DNA from: Paroedura picta
Lineage: Eukaryota; Chordata; Lepidosauria; Squamata; Gekkonidae
Direction: 5' to 3'
Assembly: GCF_049243985.1 (NCBI RefSeq)
Contig: NC_135384.1
Coordinates: 14,318,501-14,382,500 of the forward strand
Length of the DNA stretch: 64,000 bases
The notes under the pieces are model-generated. The model did not search any database and was not told the origin of the DNA. It worked only from the letters and a program-made list of their open reading frames with translations. The position numbers and the translations under genes are program-made. This document shows positions 1 through 13,500 of this stretch, one piece after another. Position 1 is the first letter of the stretch. Each line of letters begins with the position of its first letter.

Positions 1-1511
1 AGAGTGCCTAAAACAGTGAACCAAGGACACATCTTTGCATCATTTCCATGCCCAGAGCAAATGGTTTGGACCACATAGGAACCCTCTACTGAAGTGGAGC
101 TGCAATTGTATGAAACTTGATGGAATGTAATTCAAAAACAATGGTAAAAAATGCAAATAATTTGATGGGAATAATCAGGAATGGTTGATGAAAAAGTGCT
201 AAAAAGGCAAAGATTACTTTCTTACACAGGGAACCAGAAATCAAAATATGAATCTGCAGTTTGAACTTGGAAACTTCCAAGATAAGTTTCCCGTCTTGAA
301 ATCTGACATCACCACTCTTTAGTCTGACAATTATTCATAACAACAGAGAAAAAATGGAGGGAGATTATTATAGTAGGCATATACCTAAAACCAAATTATT
401 TTATAAACAATGTGAATAGAATTCAATCTGTTTTGTTTTTTCTTACCTCTTTCTGATCACCTAGGAAACCAGATCCACTGATACATGTGGCAATTCCCCA
501 ATTTTCAGAATTCCTCTCCAGCATTAATCCCTTCAATAGACAAGAAGCTGGAAATTCGTGCAATATACCACTGACATCAGAGAGTGACCTAGGCACTTTG
601 ATGAAATGGGAGGGGTGGTGGCAGTACTCCGGGTTTTGGGCAATAATCTATGGAAATATACTAATTCTACCATAGAGGCTTTTACCACATACCAGAGGGC
701 TGTCCTTCCAAATCCCTAGAGTGCCTTCGACACTTCCAAGTGACCTAGGCCCCTTGCTTTTATTTTCAGCTTTTTACGCTCTCTGATTCCAATAAAGTCA
801 CGGCCATACCCTGCCACCTCTTCCGATATACCTGGCACAACTCTGGCAACGAATGACAACATGCTGGAATGCCATTTTTTCCCTTGAAAAGAAAATCTTT
901 TTTTTTTATGCACTGCATGACTAGAAGGATCCAAGCAGATTGCAAAAAGATAACATTAAATGGCAAGCATTGTCTTAGAAACATCAATTTGAATTTTCAC
1001 TGTACTCTGAAAGCTTTCTATGTGATGTTGGATCAATGATACATCATCAGCCTAGTAGGCCACACAGCATTTAGGTATGGGTAAAAAGGAAGTGGGGAGA
1101 GCAATGCAAGCTATTTTGGGTCTCATTGAGGATACAGAGAGGTGTCTAAGAAGCAAATAAAATGGAATGAAAACTCTATCTGTGGTTACTTTAATCACAG
1201 ACTGATCAGATTAAGTCAAAGAAAAAAAATCAAAATCCTTACATAGGTTCATCAACCACCATCCGTACCGGGTGTTCTAGGAAAGATGGAGGGTTATTTA
1301 AGAAAGCAACTTGAGCGGCAATCCCACCAATAAGAAGGTCCCCTGGCTGATAAAAGTTGTGAGGAATCGGAAAGGGGTCATCGTATATGGAGCAATTAAT
1401 GGAAGACGTCCCACACACTATACAATAGGGCAGGACCAGCATCAGAAGCAGCAGAATCTCGATGACAAGACTTCCCTTCCAGCTGCAGAATATCACTTTT
1501 CCATCCATCAT
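1..1511 (-). CDS. V2R-1, partial: exon 1 and part of intron 1 of a vomeronasal type-2 receptor
   Basis: Only the 5' end of this receptor is in the window. Exon 1 is 1511..1243, ending in phase 2 at a GTAAGG donor. It encodes a hydrophobic signal segment ([15 protein letters not shown]) and the family N-terminal strand with [12 protein letters not shown] and LEHPVRMVVDEP. In the other copies the start is a methionine directly before the leucine run; here that codon is ATT (Ile), so translation would have to begin at one of two adjacent upstream ATGs (1511 or 1508), adding about 18 residues in front of the signal core. The upstream frame is open. Positions 1-1242 are intron 1: they align with intron 1 of V2R-2 (from about 14515) and V2R-5 (from about 51790), so exon 2 is expected about 1 kb beyond the left edge. 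Whether the rest of the gene is intact cannot be seen. Confidence 0.8.
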
Positions 1512-2878
1512 ATTTTATCACATCAGTTTTGTTTCATCATTCCTCATGTTTCTAAGGATTTTTTGGTTCTCCAGTTAAAATCCAAAAGACCCCCTCCCCA
1601 ACATTAAAGGAATGCTTCTCCAAAAAAAAAAAATCATTTCCCAGTCAAGTAAAACAGATCAATATATGGAAAAATACATATAACGAGGTTTAGTTCATTT
1701 TATGATTGAAGAATAAAAATGAAATATTTTATTAAAGGAGAATTCATAATTATTTAATTTCAAAAATCAGAATCTGGATTGCACTGAGTGTGGCTCTCAG
1801 CAAACAGATTTTTTATTTGTAAGACTGTCTTCAGATTTCTTTTTTAAACCCAGAAATAATGATGGGTTGACTGAAGAGAAAGGATAAGATACAATATTAT
1901 AGATAGACATGATTTTTAAATACATAAAAAACAATATCTAAGGGAAGGCGGCAAAGGAATCCAACATGAAAAAGAACAAGAAAGGGGAATAGAATTCATC
2001 ACCACAGACCTGTTTCTATCTAGATGCAGTTCTGATGAAAAAGACTTGATTTTGTACAACTGAAATGAAGGTCTTATTATTTCCTTTTACCTTCAGGAAA
2101 TCCATTGCAAAAAAGCAAGACAGCGGTTGTTTTGACACTTTGGCTGGAGGTAATTGCCACCCACTGAGGACCAATTCAGGGTCCCACACCAGCTGCACTG
2201 TAAACAAAACATTTAGAAGGCAAGATTTGTTGTTTTCAAATTCTAACAGGCCAGCTGACTCCGTTGTGGTTCTGAAATCATCAATAAGTCTCTGGGCAAT
2301 ACAGATTTTGAAAAGGTGGGTGCCTAAGTGACTGATTTCTTCCTCATAGAAAACTCTCAAATAGTGAAGTTAGCCAAATGAGGTGTTCTTTAATGGTCTT
2401 TATAAAACTTTTTAAACCATGGGACTGTCTTTAACTGAGACATTGTAAAACTGTCCATTGCAGCAGCCATATTATAAATCCAGTTTCCAAGAGTCATCTG
2501 ATACTGAACGCCATGACTGCACAGTATTGATCTAAATCCCTCCAGATCCATCAGTAGAGTTAGGCTCTGGTGACTGTAGGAGTCAGTGTTCATTGTTTTA
2601 GCTTTTCTTAAATAAGTCAGTGTAATTAATTTTATTACTACTAATACTATGAAACTGTACAAATTTCCAATACATATCCACCATTTGTCTTTCATTAGAG
2701 AGGTATCTAGACACTAGCCCAGAAAAATAAACAAAAATTAATCTAGTGATGCTACTATTAATTTCCAGATGAACTGAGGGAAATACATTCAAATAGGGAA
2801 GATCTGATGACTTTGCATAGGAAACATGTTGTATTTCAGCAGAGTGTCAATACCCAAAATGATTACAAGAATGGTCAA

Positions 2879-2926
2879 GAAATAATAATAGTAATAATGA
2901 TGATGATGATGATGATGATGATGAAA
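2879..2926. repeat. Trinucleotide repeat (AAT then GAT)
   Basis: A short AAT run followed by about eight GAT units. The paralogous site upstream of V2R-4 (42841-43034) instead carries a long tetranucleotide array, so the same locus expanded different motifs in different duplicates. Confidence 0.85.
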
Positions 2927-3914
2927 TCTTAAAATTATTTATAACACCCATCCCAGTAACCAATGCATAATCATGCTGTAATCTCAATTTTTTAATAATG
3001 GGTTTTCTCAGTACTAACAAATTCATCATTAACGCACAGGAAGTTCTATCTGGTCATATTGCCTAAAAGCTGAGGTTCATTTACCTGGTGTCCCACAACC
3101 AACAAACACACTAAGAGTAGATATCTAGAAGAAAAAAAATTATTCTGTGCAGAAGCAGTCATGATCACTTCATGCAGATATGCTGAAAATTACAGTTTTT
3201 ATGCTGTTTCTACACAAAGAACCACAATTCTATTTGTTAGTTATAATTAACAACAATTCTATTGTTAATTTTTGGAAGATTGTTGGATCTTCAGATAATT
3301 CCTAAATCATGTCTTTTGTCCGAGGTGTGAAATATACCTTGATTATGTGGACTTTTGGTACATTCTATTGTATTGCAATGGGATCTGAACACTGATAAAG
3401 AAGGGAAGAACAGTCATATGACAGAGAAAAGAAGGGATACCAGTCCCAGGTGGGACCTGGGGATCCTTTGGATTTACAGCTCATCTCCAGGCAACAGAGA
3501 TCAGTTTCCCAAGGGAATATGATGGCTTTGGTGGGTGGATTACATAGCATGATACTGCCCTGTCTGAAATCCCACCCAATACCAGCTCCACTTGCAGTTA
3601 TTTTTCAAACCTGAGTTTCCAGCCCTAGGGAGAGGTCATACACAGGTGTTACTACACATTCTTTTGTACTTCAACACATGTTCAGACTTAGATTGGGAAT
3701 TAATTTATATGCTTGTGCAGGGAGCAGAAAAGAGGTATAAATATGGGGAAAACTGGGAACAGGGCACAGGAGAAGTGGAATTGGAGGGGAAACAGGACTC
3801 CAAATATTCAGTTGTAGGGCACTAACTGGCAGATAGAAACAATCTGTCAGCTTGCTGTACAGTAGATTTTGGATTATAAAAGTGGGAGAAAGATATGATA
3901 GGGAGTAAAGTTAC

Positions 3915-4024
3915 ATCTTGCTTTAGGATGCTTTGGGCTAATCCTGCATTGAGCAGGGGGTTGGACTAGATGGCCTGTATGGCCCCTTCCAACTCTATGA
4001 TTAAATGATTCTATGATTCTATCT
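3915..4024 (+). mobile_element. CR1 LINE 3' tail
   Basis: Carries the CR1 3' terminal signature (GGTTGGACTAGATGGCC, then CCTTCCAACTCTATGATT and repeated ATTCTATG units). It is strongly 5' truncated and non-coding. Confidence 0.85.
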
Positions 4025-4561
4025 TCCCTAGATTATGCAGAAATCTGTAAGGAAGATCTGATTCAAAGTTCTGACTCTAAATCGCACCTGGATATAGTAT
4101 TTTGGGGACATATGGTAACATGGGATCTTTTCAGAACCCAAGGAATGCAACAGAAAATAATGGCTTTGGTCCTGGATAAAATTGTAGCACTGGGAATATA
4201 ATTACTGAATTAACTAATGAAGAGCATTGGTTGGAGGGAATGATGAGAAAGTATTTTGTCAAAGTAGAGAATACAGTGTCCAGAAAAGGTAAGGCAATGT
4301 GTCAAATTGAGAGTTATTCATCTCACTCAGCACAACACAGAGGAACGAGGACTTTTTTGCTCTGAGAACATTTATATTCACTGAAAAAACATTTTCAGAA
4401 GAAGATTATGGAATTTCTGTGCTATGTCAAGTTAGGTTATTCATCAAACTGAGATGCTCCATGGCATAGGCTACTTTCCACACCTAAAAGTCTTTTTTTT
4501 TCTTCACAGTCATTTACATTCATCCCAGATTTTGGAATCAAGAAAAGTATGACTGGTATCC

Positions 4562-7500
4562 TCACATGATCCTAATTATCTGCTCCCGAATGTTCATTTC
4601 TGGTCTTAGCAAAATGATGTAGCATTTTGGGAAAAAGATGCAACCCAGTAAGCCAACAGCAGATGACAAGATTGAGAAGATCTCCACAGCCACCATGGAT
4701 TTTCCTTTAGAGCTTAAATAAGTTGGAATAAAGGAAAACCAAACACTGCAAAAGACCAACATACTGAAAGTGATGAACTTGGCTTCATTAAAACTGCCAG
4801 GTAGCTTCCTGGCAAGAAAAGCCACTGTGAAGCTGACACTGGCCAGAAAGCCCAGATAACCAAGGACAGAGTAAAACATCATATCAGAGCCCTCATTACA
4901 TTCCAGGATAATTTCCTTTGGTTGTGCATGCATATTCATTTGTGGGAAGGGAGGGGAAATACAAACCCAAACAGTACAAATCACTGCTTGAATTAAAGAG
5001 CCAAAAAAGACAATGGAATAGGCCAGTTTTTTACCCACCCATCGCCTCATGTGGGACCCTGGTTCGGTGGCCATGAAGGCCAGGACCACAGTGATAGTTT
5101 TGGCTAAGACACTGGAAAGAGCCACAGAGAAGATGAGGCTAAAAGTCGTTTGGCGCAGAAGGCAGGTCACCTTCCCTGGCTTTCCTATGAACATCAAGGA
5201 ACTGAGGAAACAAAGCAGGAGTGAGAGGAGGAGAATGTATGTGAGGCTTCTGTTGTTGGCTTTAACAATGGGAGTGTTCTTGTATTTCATGAAGGTTCCA
5301 AGCAATAATGATGTGACCAGAGAGAAAGATACAGCCAAGATGAGAAATATGATCCCTATAGTCTCTTCATATGAAAGATAGGTTGTGATCTTGAGAAGGC
5401 ATTCATGATGGCTTTCGCTTGGAAATCGATGATCTGGACATTTGACACAGGCATCCATATCTGAAGGAATCAAAAGAGCAGTTTCAGTATTTTACTATTA
5501 CTAACACCCTCAATGAACAACCAAAATTCTGTTTATACACCTGGCCATCTCCAGAAAGCATACACCATAATCATATCAATTTTATCCTTTGTAGTCAGAC
5601 ATGGCAGAGCTCCATTCTAGCAGTAAAAACATTTCTTGGAGCAGATTGTGGCTCTGAACACAAACCTTTGGTGGCCAACTTTAAAGACAGATTATGAAAT
5701 ATCAAGTAAAATGTACCCCCAATGAAGTTTGATGTCACCAAGATTCCCCCAACATATACCATAGACATGAAGAACAAATTCAAACTGCTTGATACTACTG
5801 AGAAGCTACCTGAGGAATTGTGGCAAGAATTTCAGTCTAATATCATAGAAGCTGCTTTAGAACATATACCATACAAAAAGCTGGAAAGAAGATGCAAATG
5901 GTTAACATCTGACACCATCAACATTGCTGAAAAACAAAGAGCAGAAAAGCTGCTGGTATGAGAGATTAATTCAGGAGGCTAAATGCAGATTTTCCATGTG
6001 CTGCCAGACAAGATAATGAAGTGTATTGGGTTCAGCAATGCAAGCAACTGGAAGAGGAGTGAACCATAGGCCACAACAGAAGTCTCTTTGCTCAGGTGAA
6101 ACAAGTTCGGAGCATCTTCACTGCTCATAAAGTGACCATCAAAGACAAGTATGGAAAAGGCTTGATTGACCAATCCAACATCAAGGATCGATGGCAACAA
6201 TATGCAGAAGAATTATATGCAAACACTAAAGTGCCTAAGTCACCAGCCAAAAACACTCGACATGAATTGGAACAGCCTTTATTAGAAGAAGAAGTGATCT
6301 CGACTCTTAAAGAGCTCTCAAATAATAAGAATCCTGGAATAGATAACATTCCAGTGAAACTACTCAGATTTGTCCCACCAGCAGCAATTATGCCCAAAAG
6401 TCTGGGAGACTGGCACATGGCCAATAGACTGGCCCATTATTAAAGAAAGGCGATGCTTGCATCTGCTCAAACTATCGAACTATAGCCCTGATCTTCCATG
6501 CAAGTAAAATCTTATTGAAGATCATCCAGAACCATCTCAATTCAACCATTGTTGCTCTGCTACCGGATGTCCAGGCTGATTTTCAACATGGACGCGGCAC
6601 CTGATAACACATTGCAGATTTGCGCCGGATTCTTGAAAAAACACATGAATATCAAAAGGCCATCTATCTATGCTTTATTGATTATTCTAAAGCATTTGAC
6701 TGTGTTGATCACAAGAAGCTGTGAGATGCCTTACATGAATTGGGAGTGTCGTCCTACCTCATCAGTTCATTGTACACCAACAAGGAGGCCACAGTAAGAA
6801 CAATATATGGAGACACTGATTGGTTCAAGGTCACCCAAGGAGTGAGACAAGGGTGTATCTTATCACCCTTTCTTTTTAACCTTTATGCAGAGGTAATTAT
6901 GCTGAAGCTTAATCTGGAAGAATGTACAATCGGAGTCAAAATTGGAGGTCGTAACATCAATAATCTCCACTATGCGGATGATACAACACTCCTTGCTGAA
7001 TTGGAGCATGATCTGAAGACACTGATGAAGAGGCTAAATAAAGAAATTAAAAAGATGGGACTATACTTAAATATCAAAAAGACCAAGATCATGACAACTA
7101 CTGGCAGTAGCACCAAAATCCCGATTGACGATGAGAACATTGAATGTATTGATGATTTCATCTTTCTTGGCTCTATGATCAATCAAAGTGGTGGATGCAG
7201 CTGTGAAATCAAATGGTGAATAACACTGGGCCAGAAATCAATGCTAGGCATTAACCGAGTATGGAAGGGTAAGGATATCAGCCTTAATAGAAAGTGCTGG
7301 CTAGTCAACGCTGTTGTCTTCTCCATAACAACCTATGGATGCAAAAGCTGGACCTTGAAGAAGGAAGACAGGAGGAGAATAGATGCTTTTGAATTATGGT
7401 GTTGGAGACGAATGCTGCGAATATCATGGACAGCCAAAGTTACCAACAAGACAGTTTTAGAAAGGAGCAAACCAACTACGTCATTAGAAGGCAACATATT

Positions 7501-10500
7501 GTGGCTAAAGCTCACTTACTTTGGGCACATTGTGTAATCAAACTCACTAGAAAAATCATTAATGCTAGGCATGGTCAGTGGCCAAAGGAAACGTGGTCGA
7601 CAAAGGATCCTTTGGCTCGACACGATCAAGGCTGATAGAGGGATGACCATGAACCAACAAAAAGAAGCAGTCAGAGACAGGGGCACATGGTGGAGACTTT
7701 CCTATAGAATCGCTGAGGGTCGGACACAACTGAACGGATAACAAGATCAACAAATACTGTCATATCAAAATATAAGGAAATTAACTGAAAAGTCTGTTTG
7801 TGGACGTTTATCATGTTGTAGATAAATTGATTCAGAAATGAATAGTTATCATCTGAAGGTTTTCTTCAGACATCAAAGATTATAGAAAAAAAGGAAGTTT
7901 ATTAGTGACTGGATAATTTTCCACATAAGAAACAGATAAAGGGAGAGAGGCAGTTCTTTGTATATTCAAAGTGTAACTGGCTGTATCTGTTCATCATTCA
8001 GCCCAAATGCAACTGCAGAAGCTGGTTCACTAAAAGGTACAGGGAAGAAAGGAATAGAATTGCCTTTCAGGTTCATGGGTCTAGGAGGTCAACTCTTCAA
8101 AACCACAACTATATGCCAAATTTTCCTTCAAACAAGATGTCCCAAAAACAGTTGATAGAGGTTCCATGCCTCTAATTTTCTCTTTGTGTAATGGTTAAGG
8201 ATGCGGACTTCTAATTTAGTGAGTCGTGTTTTATTCTATACTCATCCTCCACGTATACCCATCTGGGTGACCATAGGTTCCCCAAAGAACTGTTAAGGCT
8301 GTTCTGATTAAGCAGTAATATCAAGGCTCTCTCAGCCTCACCTGCCTCACAGGGTTTCTGTTATGGGGATAGTAAAGGGAAGGTGATTATAAGTCACTTT
8401 GAGACTCCTCTGGTAGAGGAAAGTGGCATATAGGAACCAACGCTTCTTCTTCTTCCTCTGAATTTCAAAATGAACAAATTTTGAATAAAGTAGCATTTTA
8501 AAAAATAGAAAGGTTAATTCTAGATATGTAACTCTACTGCTATTCATACATCTTTCCAACTGCTTTAATCCAACCATATCTATACTTATTGAACTGTTAC
8601 TAAATCATCTTGACGATAACCTTCAGTGACTATACAATAATTGTCCACATAAGCTAGGGAACAATTCCACCTCCATCTGATCCTCCTTATTCATATATTG
8701 GTAGCCAGTTGACAGCTTAACAAAAATCCAGTGCATAGTCTGGAGGGATCTGCCTTACTCCATTGCTCTATTTACACTTTGTAAGAACAGCATTTCATCA
8801 AATGTCGTATTAGTTAATCTTATTCTACTAGAACATTATTTGAGAAATATGGAGAGAGGCAATTTCTTGTTGTACTCAAGTGTCCAGTGGCATCTTTCAG
8901 AAAAATAAAGTTTATTTCTGAGTGCTCTGACTGGTATTCACAAGTCTTACCAACTGCTTTCATCCAATTTTAGCTATATTTTCACTATGTTACTTTTGCA
9001 CCAAGAATCTAAACATCCCATCCTGCTAAATAAGCCTCCACCTTCTCTATCTATATGTAAGGCTTGTGGAAGTCTGTTTCCATGTATCTAAAGTCGCCAC
9101 ATCTTTATTAGCTATATTTGAATAGCAGAAAGGTCAATATTTAGTCCTGTGTCATGGAAAAATGCATTTCCTTATCTTGAAATGGCAAAGTAACTGAACT
9201 TGTTCCATTATTTCTGGCCGTTCTACAAGAATGCTTTTTTCCACAAAGGGTTTGCTTTACCTAATGATGTCTGAATAATTGGCTGTGTCATGGATATCCA
9301 TTCTTGAGAAAAAACTTTGTTCATATGGTCTGTCCAAACAGTTAATACTGTCTCTGGGCTTCAACCGAGCAAAGGAAACGATAAAACAAAGAATCCTAGA
9401 TATCCATCGCCAACAGGATTTCAATCAAGTAAAAAATCCACTTTTTCCAATGCCTCCACTTAATAATTTGAGGCCATTACCTTATTTATCTAGTCTTGTT
9501 TTCCCAGAACATAGGAGATCATTTACTCTCTTATGATATAACATGCTCCCATCCGCTTTTAGGGAAGGCTTATTCAAAAAAATACCCATTTGTGATCGTT
9601 TATGCATCTGCCAGGATGGGAGCATTGAGACATCTGAACATGTATTACTCCAGTGTAGGCTATACGATCAATTCAGGGGAGAACTTATACCTTCCCTACA
9701 GAATAAGCCCAACTCAGAGGCAATAACAGACATGTGGTCAGACAAAAGCACAGAAATAACTTCTGTTGTGGCCAGATTTGCTTGGAGAACTATCAAAACA
9801 AGGAAGACCTGGGTGGATTCGGAGCAACTTAGGTAGTCTCAATTGGTTGAGATAATGCTTTTGAGTTTTAAAACCAGAATGATTCTTGCTGGAATGTTTT
9901 TCTATTATAATATTTAAGATATCAATGATTCTTTTATCTTGTTAATGCCAGATGTTTTTATGTATCTTGTAATTTGACTTCTGGTCTAGTACCATAATAA
10001 TAAAGACTTGACTATGCTACTTTTGCACCAAGAATCTATCCTGGTAAATACATCCAATCCTGGTAAATAAGCCTCCACCTTCTCTATCTATATGTAAGGC
10101 TTGTGGAAGTCTGTTTCCATGTATCTAAAGTCGCCACATCTTTATTAGCTATGTTTGAATAGCAGAAAGGTCAATATTTAGTCCTGTGTCATGGAAAAAT
10201 GCATTTTCTTATCTCGAAATGGCCAAGTAACTGAACCGTTCTACAAGAATGTTTTATAACATGTTTTTTACCCTTGTTCTCAGAGGCCATCCCTTCTGGA
10301 CAGGGAGTACAATCATAGCAGCAAAATTTCTCTCCCTCCTTCTTTGACTTGCTGAAACCCGGCTGGCATGGGTCATTGCACACAGAAATGGGGAGCACCT
10401 GTCCATAAACAGAAGGGAGGTTAGAATTGAATTATTGTCTTTTGACAATGTGTGGCCTGACAAATTTTGTTTGGGTAGATAAGTATTTATGTTGTCAGAG

Positions 10501-13500
10501 AAAACAATATAGCACTTTGTACTAAGTGGCAGCTTTCCTGTGATGTTACCAAATATTTGTCAACCATGAGGTGACTAAAATGCACAACATAAAAGTGGAA
10601 AATAACTAAATGCTGAACTTCCATCACAGCACAGAATAGTAAATATTTAGATGAAAATAAGAATGGAAGATTAACCTCCTCTGATATTGGTCATTAAAAT
10701 GTTGCCTTTGATTGTACAGGATCCACCAAGGGAAGAAGAAAGCTGGAGGTTTGATCAATCTTGATAGTTTAACAATTCAGCTGTTGAAACTCTGATGGAT
10801 ATATCATTTACAGTATCTTTTTTCTTAAAATTGACAAAAGCATCTGCAAGCAGCACTGCTTTGCAGCTGAGAAACTGCTTAGTGCAGTCATATGGTAAAG
10901 ATGAACCTTGCCAGGATTGTTTCTCTTGGTAGCTGGGTTGGTTCCAGTAAAAAAAAAATCAATACTTGAGTCCTATAGTACAACGCGAGACCAACATGAT
11001 TTAGGTGGATGAGCTTTCCATTGTCAAAGCTCCATTTGTCAAAGCTCCAAGAGAACGTACTTTGACTAGCCAAAGGTCTTACTCTGAAAATATTCTTGAT
11101 CTCTAGATGATATTGGACTGGAATCTTGCTGGTTACCTGGATATAGTTACATGACTTCATAGGGAATGTTGTTTTCTGTTTGCTAAAGGACATTTGAATA
11201 CAAGTATATGCACTTCTGGCTTCTCCCGTCTGATAGGATCTTAGAAACTAAATACTTAGATGGGAAATACTGGGATGGGAAACCACCAGGGAAGTAACTA
11301 CTCGAAAATATACAATAAGTGACAAATGTCCTCATCTTCCATATTTTTTAAAATAAAGAATGGTTTCCAAACTCAGATATATCACGAGGCACTCAGAAAA
11401 TTTGAGAATAATGATAACCCCATCTGCTATCTTCCCTGTAGGACTCTTACAAAACACTGGATAAGGAGGGCCAAAACAACAATAACAAACTTGTAAACAA
11501 AAGGGTAGGAGGATCTTCAACAATATTTTAGACGAAGATTTTGAAAAATTCTATATTTTATCTTCTACACTGTAAGAATATATTCTATAATCTATATAAA
11601 TATTCTATATCCCATATATATATATATCTTTTTATTTAGTACCTGATAGGTATCTTAACTCTTGAGAAAAAGAAATTGTCTGTATCCTATAGTTTTGAGA
11701 AAATGTGTTAGGAGCATGCTTCAATCTGAATTTAAACTGGAATCAATAATGGAACCTTACATAAAATAAAATGAAGAGCCACATGAAGAAAATGATGGTG
11801 AGTTAAACCCCCCCTTCCTGTCCTTCACCATCACTGAAAAAAGTATTGGTCTTGCTTGCAAAACAAGGAATTGAGAGCAAGAAATCAGACACCTGGTTAA
11901 AGCTTCTGTGCCACACAATCTGATCGTCTTCTAGAGTGAGCTCATTCTCCGAAGGGGCCTGAGGATCCAGTCGTCCGACTTTCACCCTAACAAATGACCC
12001 ATTTGAGAAGGTAACCCAATTGGTGACATCAAAAACTGTAACTAATTCTCCATCTTGATCAAAATGTATGCTTTCTCCAACTGTATTGTTGAACAAGGTT
12101 TTCCTTAAAAATTTGTGTAACTGGAATGAAAATGAAAACAAAACAGAAAGAATAGGTACAATACTGAAAACATTGCAGCCAGGCTAAAAACTGGAATAAG
12201 AAAGAGAAGCCTTCCACTTATATGTCGACTGGTTTGAATAATTTCAGTACCTGCCATGGCTCTATATTCTGAACATCCATCCTTCTACCTTCTAAATGAT
12301 TTCTGCCTTTGGATCCATGATTGCGGACAAAGTGCAATGCATGGGCCACGGCATAGACAGCGTTGTAGACATTATAGCTATGGCCAGTCATCAGCATTTC
12401 AAACAAAGGGCCAGGAAGGCTCTCCAGTTTCTCCTCCCCACTACAGATCTTCCTCATATCCTTTTGTCCATATGTCAAGGAACAGCTGAATGCTTGCTCC
12501 CAAAAGATCTGAATGAAACCATCTCCTCCAGCCCAGGAAGGTCTTATGGTTTGAAGGAATTCTTGGAATCCAGGAGGCTGATTGGAATGGACTGCAAAGG
12601 ACAGGGCACCATGGAGGGAGTCTGCATCAAAAAATCTTTGGATAGCAAATGACTCAAAGTCCCAGTGTGATGTAACTATCCACACTTTATTCAAATGGGG
12701 TAATAAAATGAAAGGAAAAAAATAAAGTGTGATTCTTAAAGTCATCATGGCTGAAAGTTCTCCATAAACATAAAATACATTGACTTTTTTGTCCATTAAT
12801 ACTGGGAAGCGTTCAGCTTCATTTATAATAAATTCTGACATGTCCTTTATGTAAGCCACCTTTGGTATTTTGTAAATGAATGCAAAACAAATGCTATTCT
12901 CATAGAGAAGAGGTACTATTCTTTGCAAAAACTGGTTTCCGTTGTCATCATCCATAGCCAGGAGCCCAATCCAAGTCCATCGAAAATGAGTTAGTAACTT
13001 TACAACTCCCCTGTACTGAAAGCTGTCATCAGGCACCATCTGATATATGGAAGGAAATAGTTTTTTGTCATCCTTTGCAAGGGAAAATGACCCAAAAGTC
13101 AGCTGAAAGAAAACACATTGTCATTTTCATGAATGAAATCCGCATACTCAATCATATGCTGGAATTCTTAAGTCTATGTTTATAACTTACTTGAGGAGTC
13201 TTGTAGATGTTCAGAAGAGATGCCATCTGAGCAGAGGTTTCAGACAAACGCCCTCCAATTACAGCTATGAATTTCTGCTGGTTATCACAGCTGAAGTTAG
13301 GGACCAGCCTCTGCTGTGCAGAGAGTACACTGAGAGTGGCCTTAAAAGTCATCCTTCCAAGGCCGTAGCTATTGAGGATGTAGAGACCCAAGGTGGTGTT
13401 TGGTAAGAAGTTGGGATTCTCATTCAGCTCTTTCACCGCAAAAGCCAAGGCCAAGATGTGTTGGTAGTTTTTTGTTATGGACCTACAGATAAGATATGTA

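Larger units (their letters stand above)
1512..4561. other. Spacer between V2R-1 and V2R-2
   Basis: No host gene seen. The stretch 2010-2400 recurs upstream of exon 1 of V2R-4 (39560-39900), V2R-5 (53690-54060) and V2R-6 (58270-58640). The stretch 2400-4560 recurs at 42400-44400. It is therefore part of the duplicated unit. It also holds a short trinucleotide repeat and a CR1 tail. Short open frames here lack any recognisable domain. Confidence 0.7.

Noticed and set aside
5049-5381. Open frame of about 110 codons on the plus strand opposite V2R-2 exon 6, recurring at 33133-33501 and 44888-45220
   Set aside because: It is the antisense shadow of conserved transmembrane coding sequence. It recurs only because exon 6 is conserved, and it has no recognisable domain.
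8185-8300. Possible tRNA gene
   Set aside because: The tRNA-like head lacks a good B box and cloverleaf and is followed by SINE body and tail.
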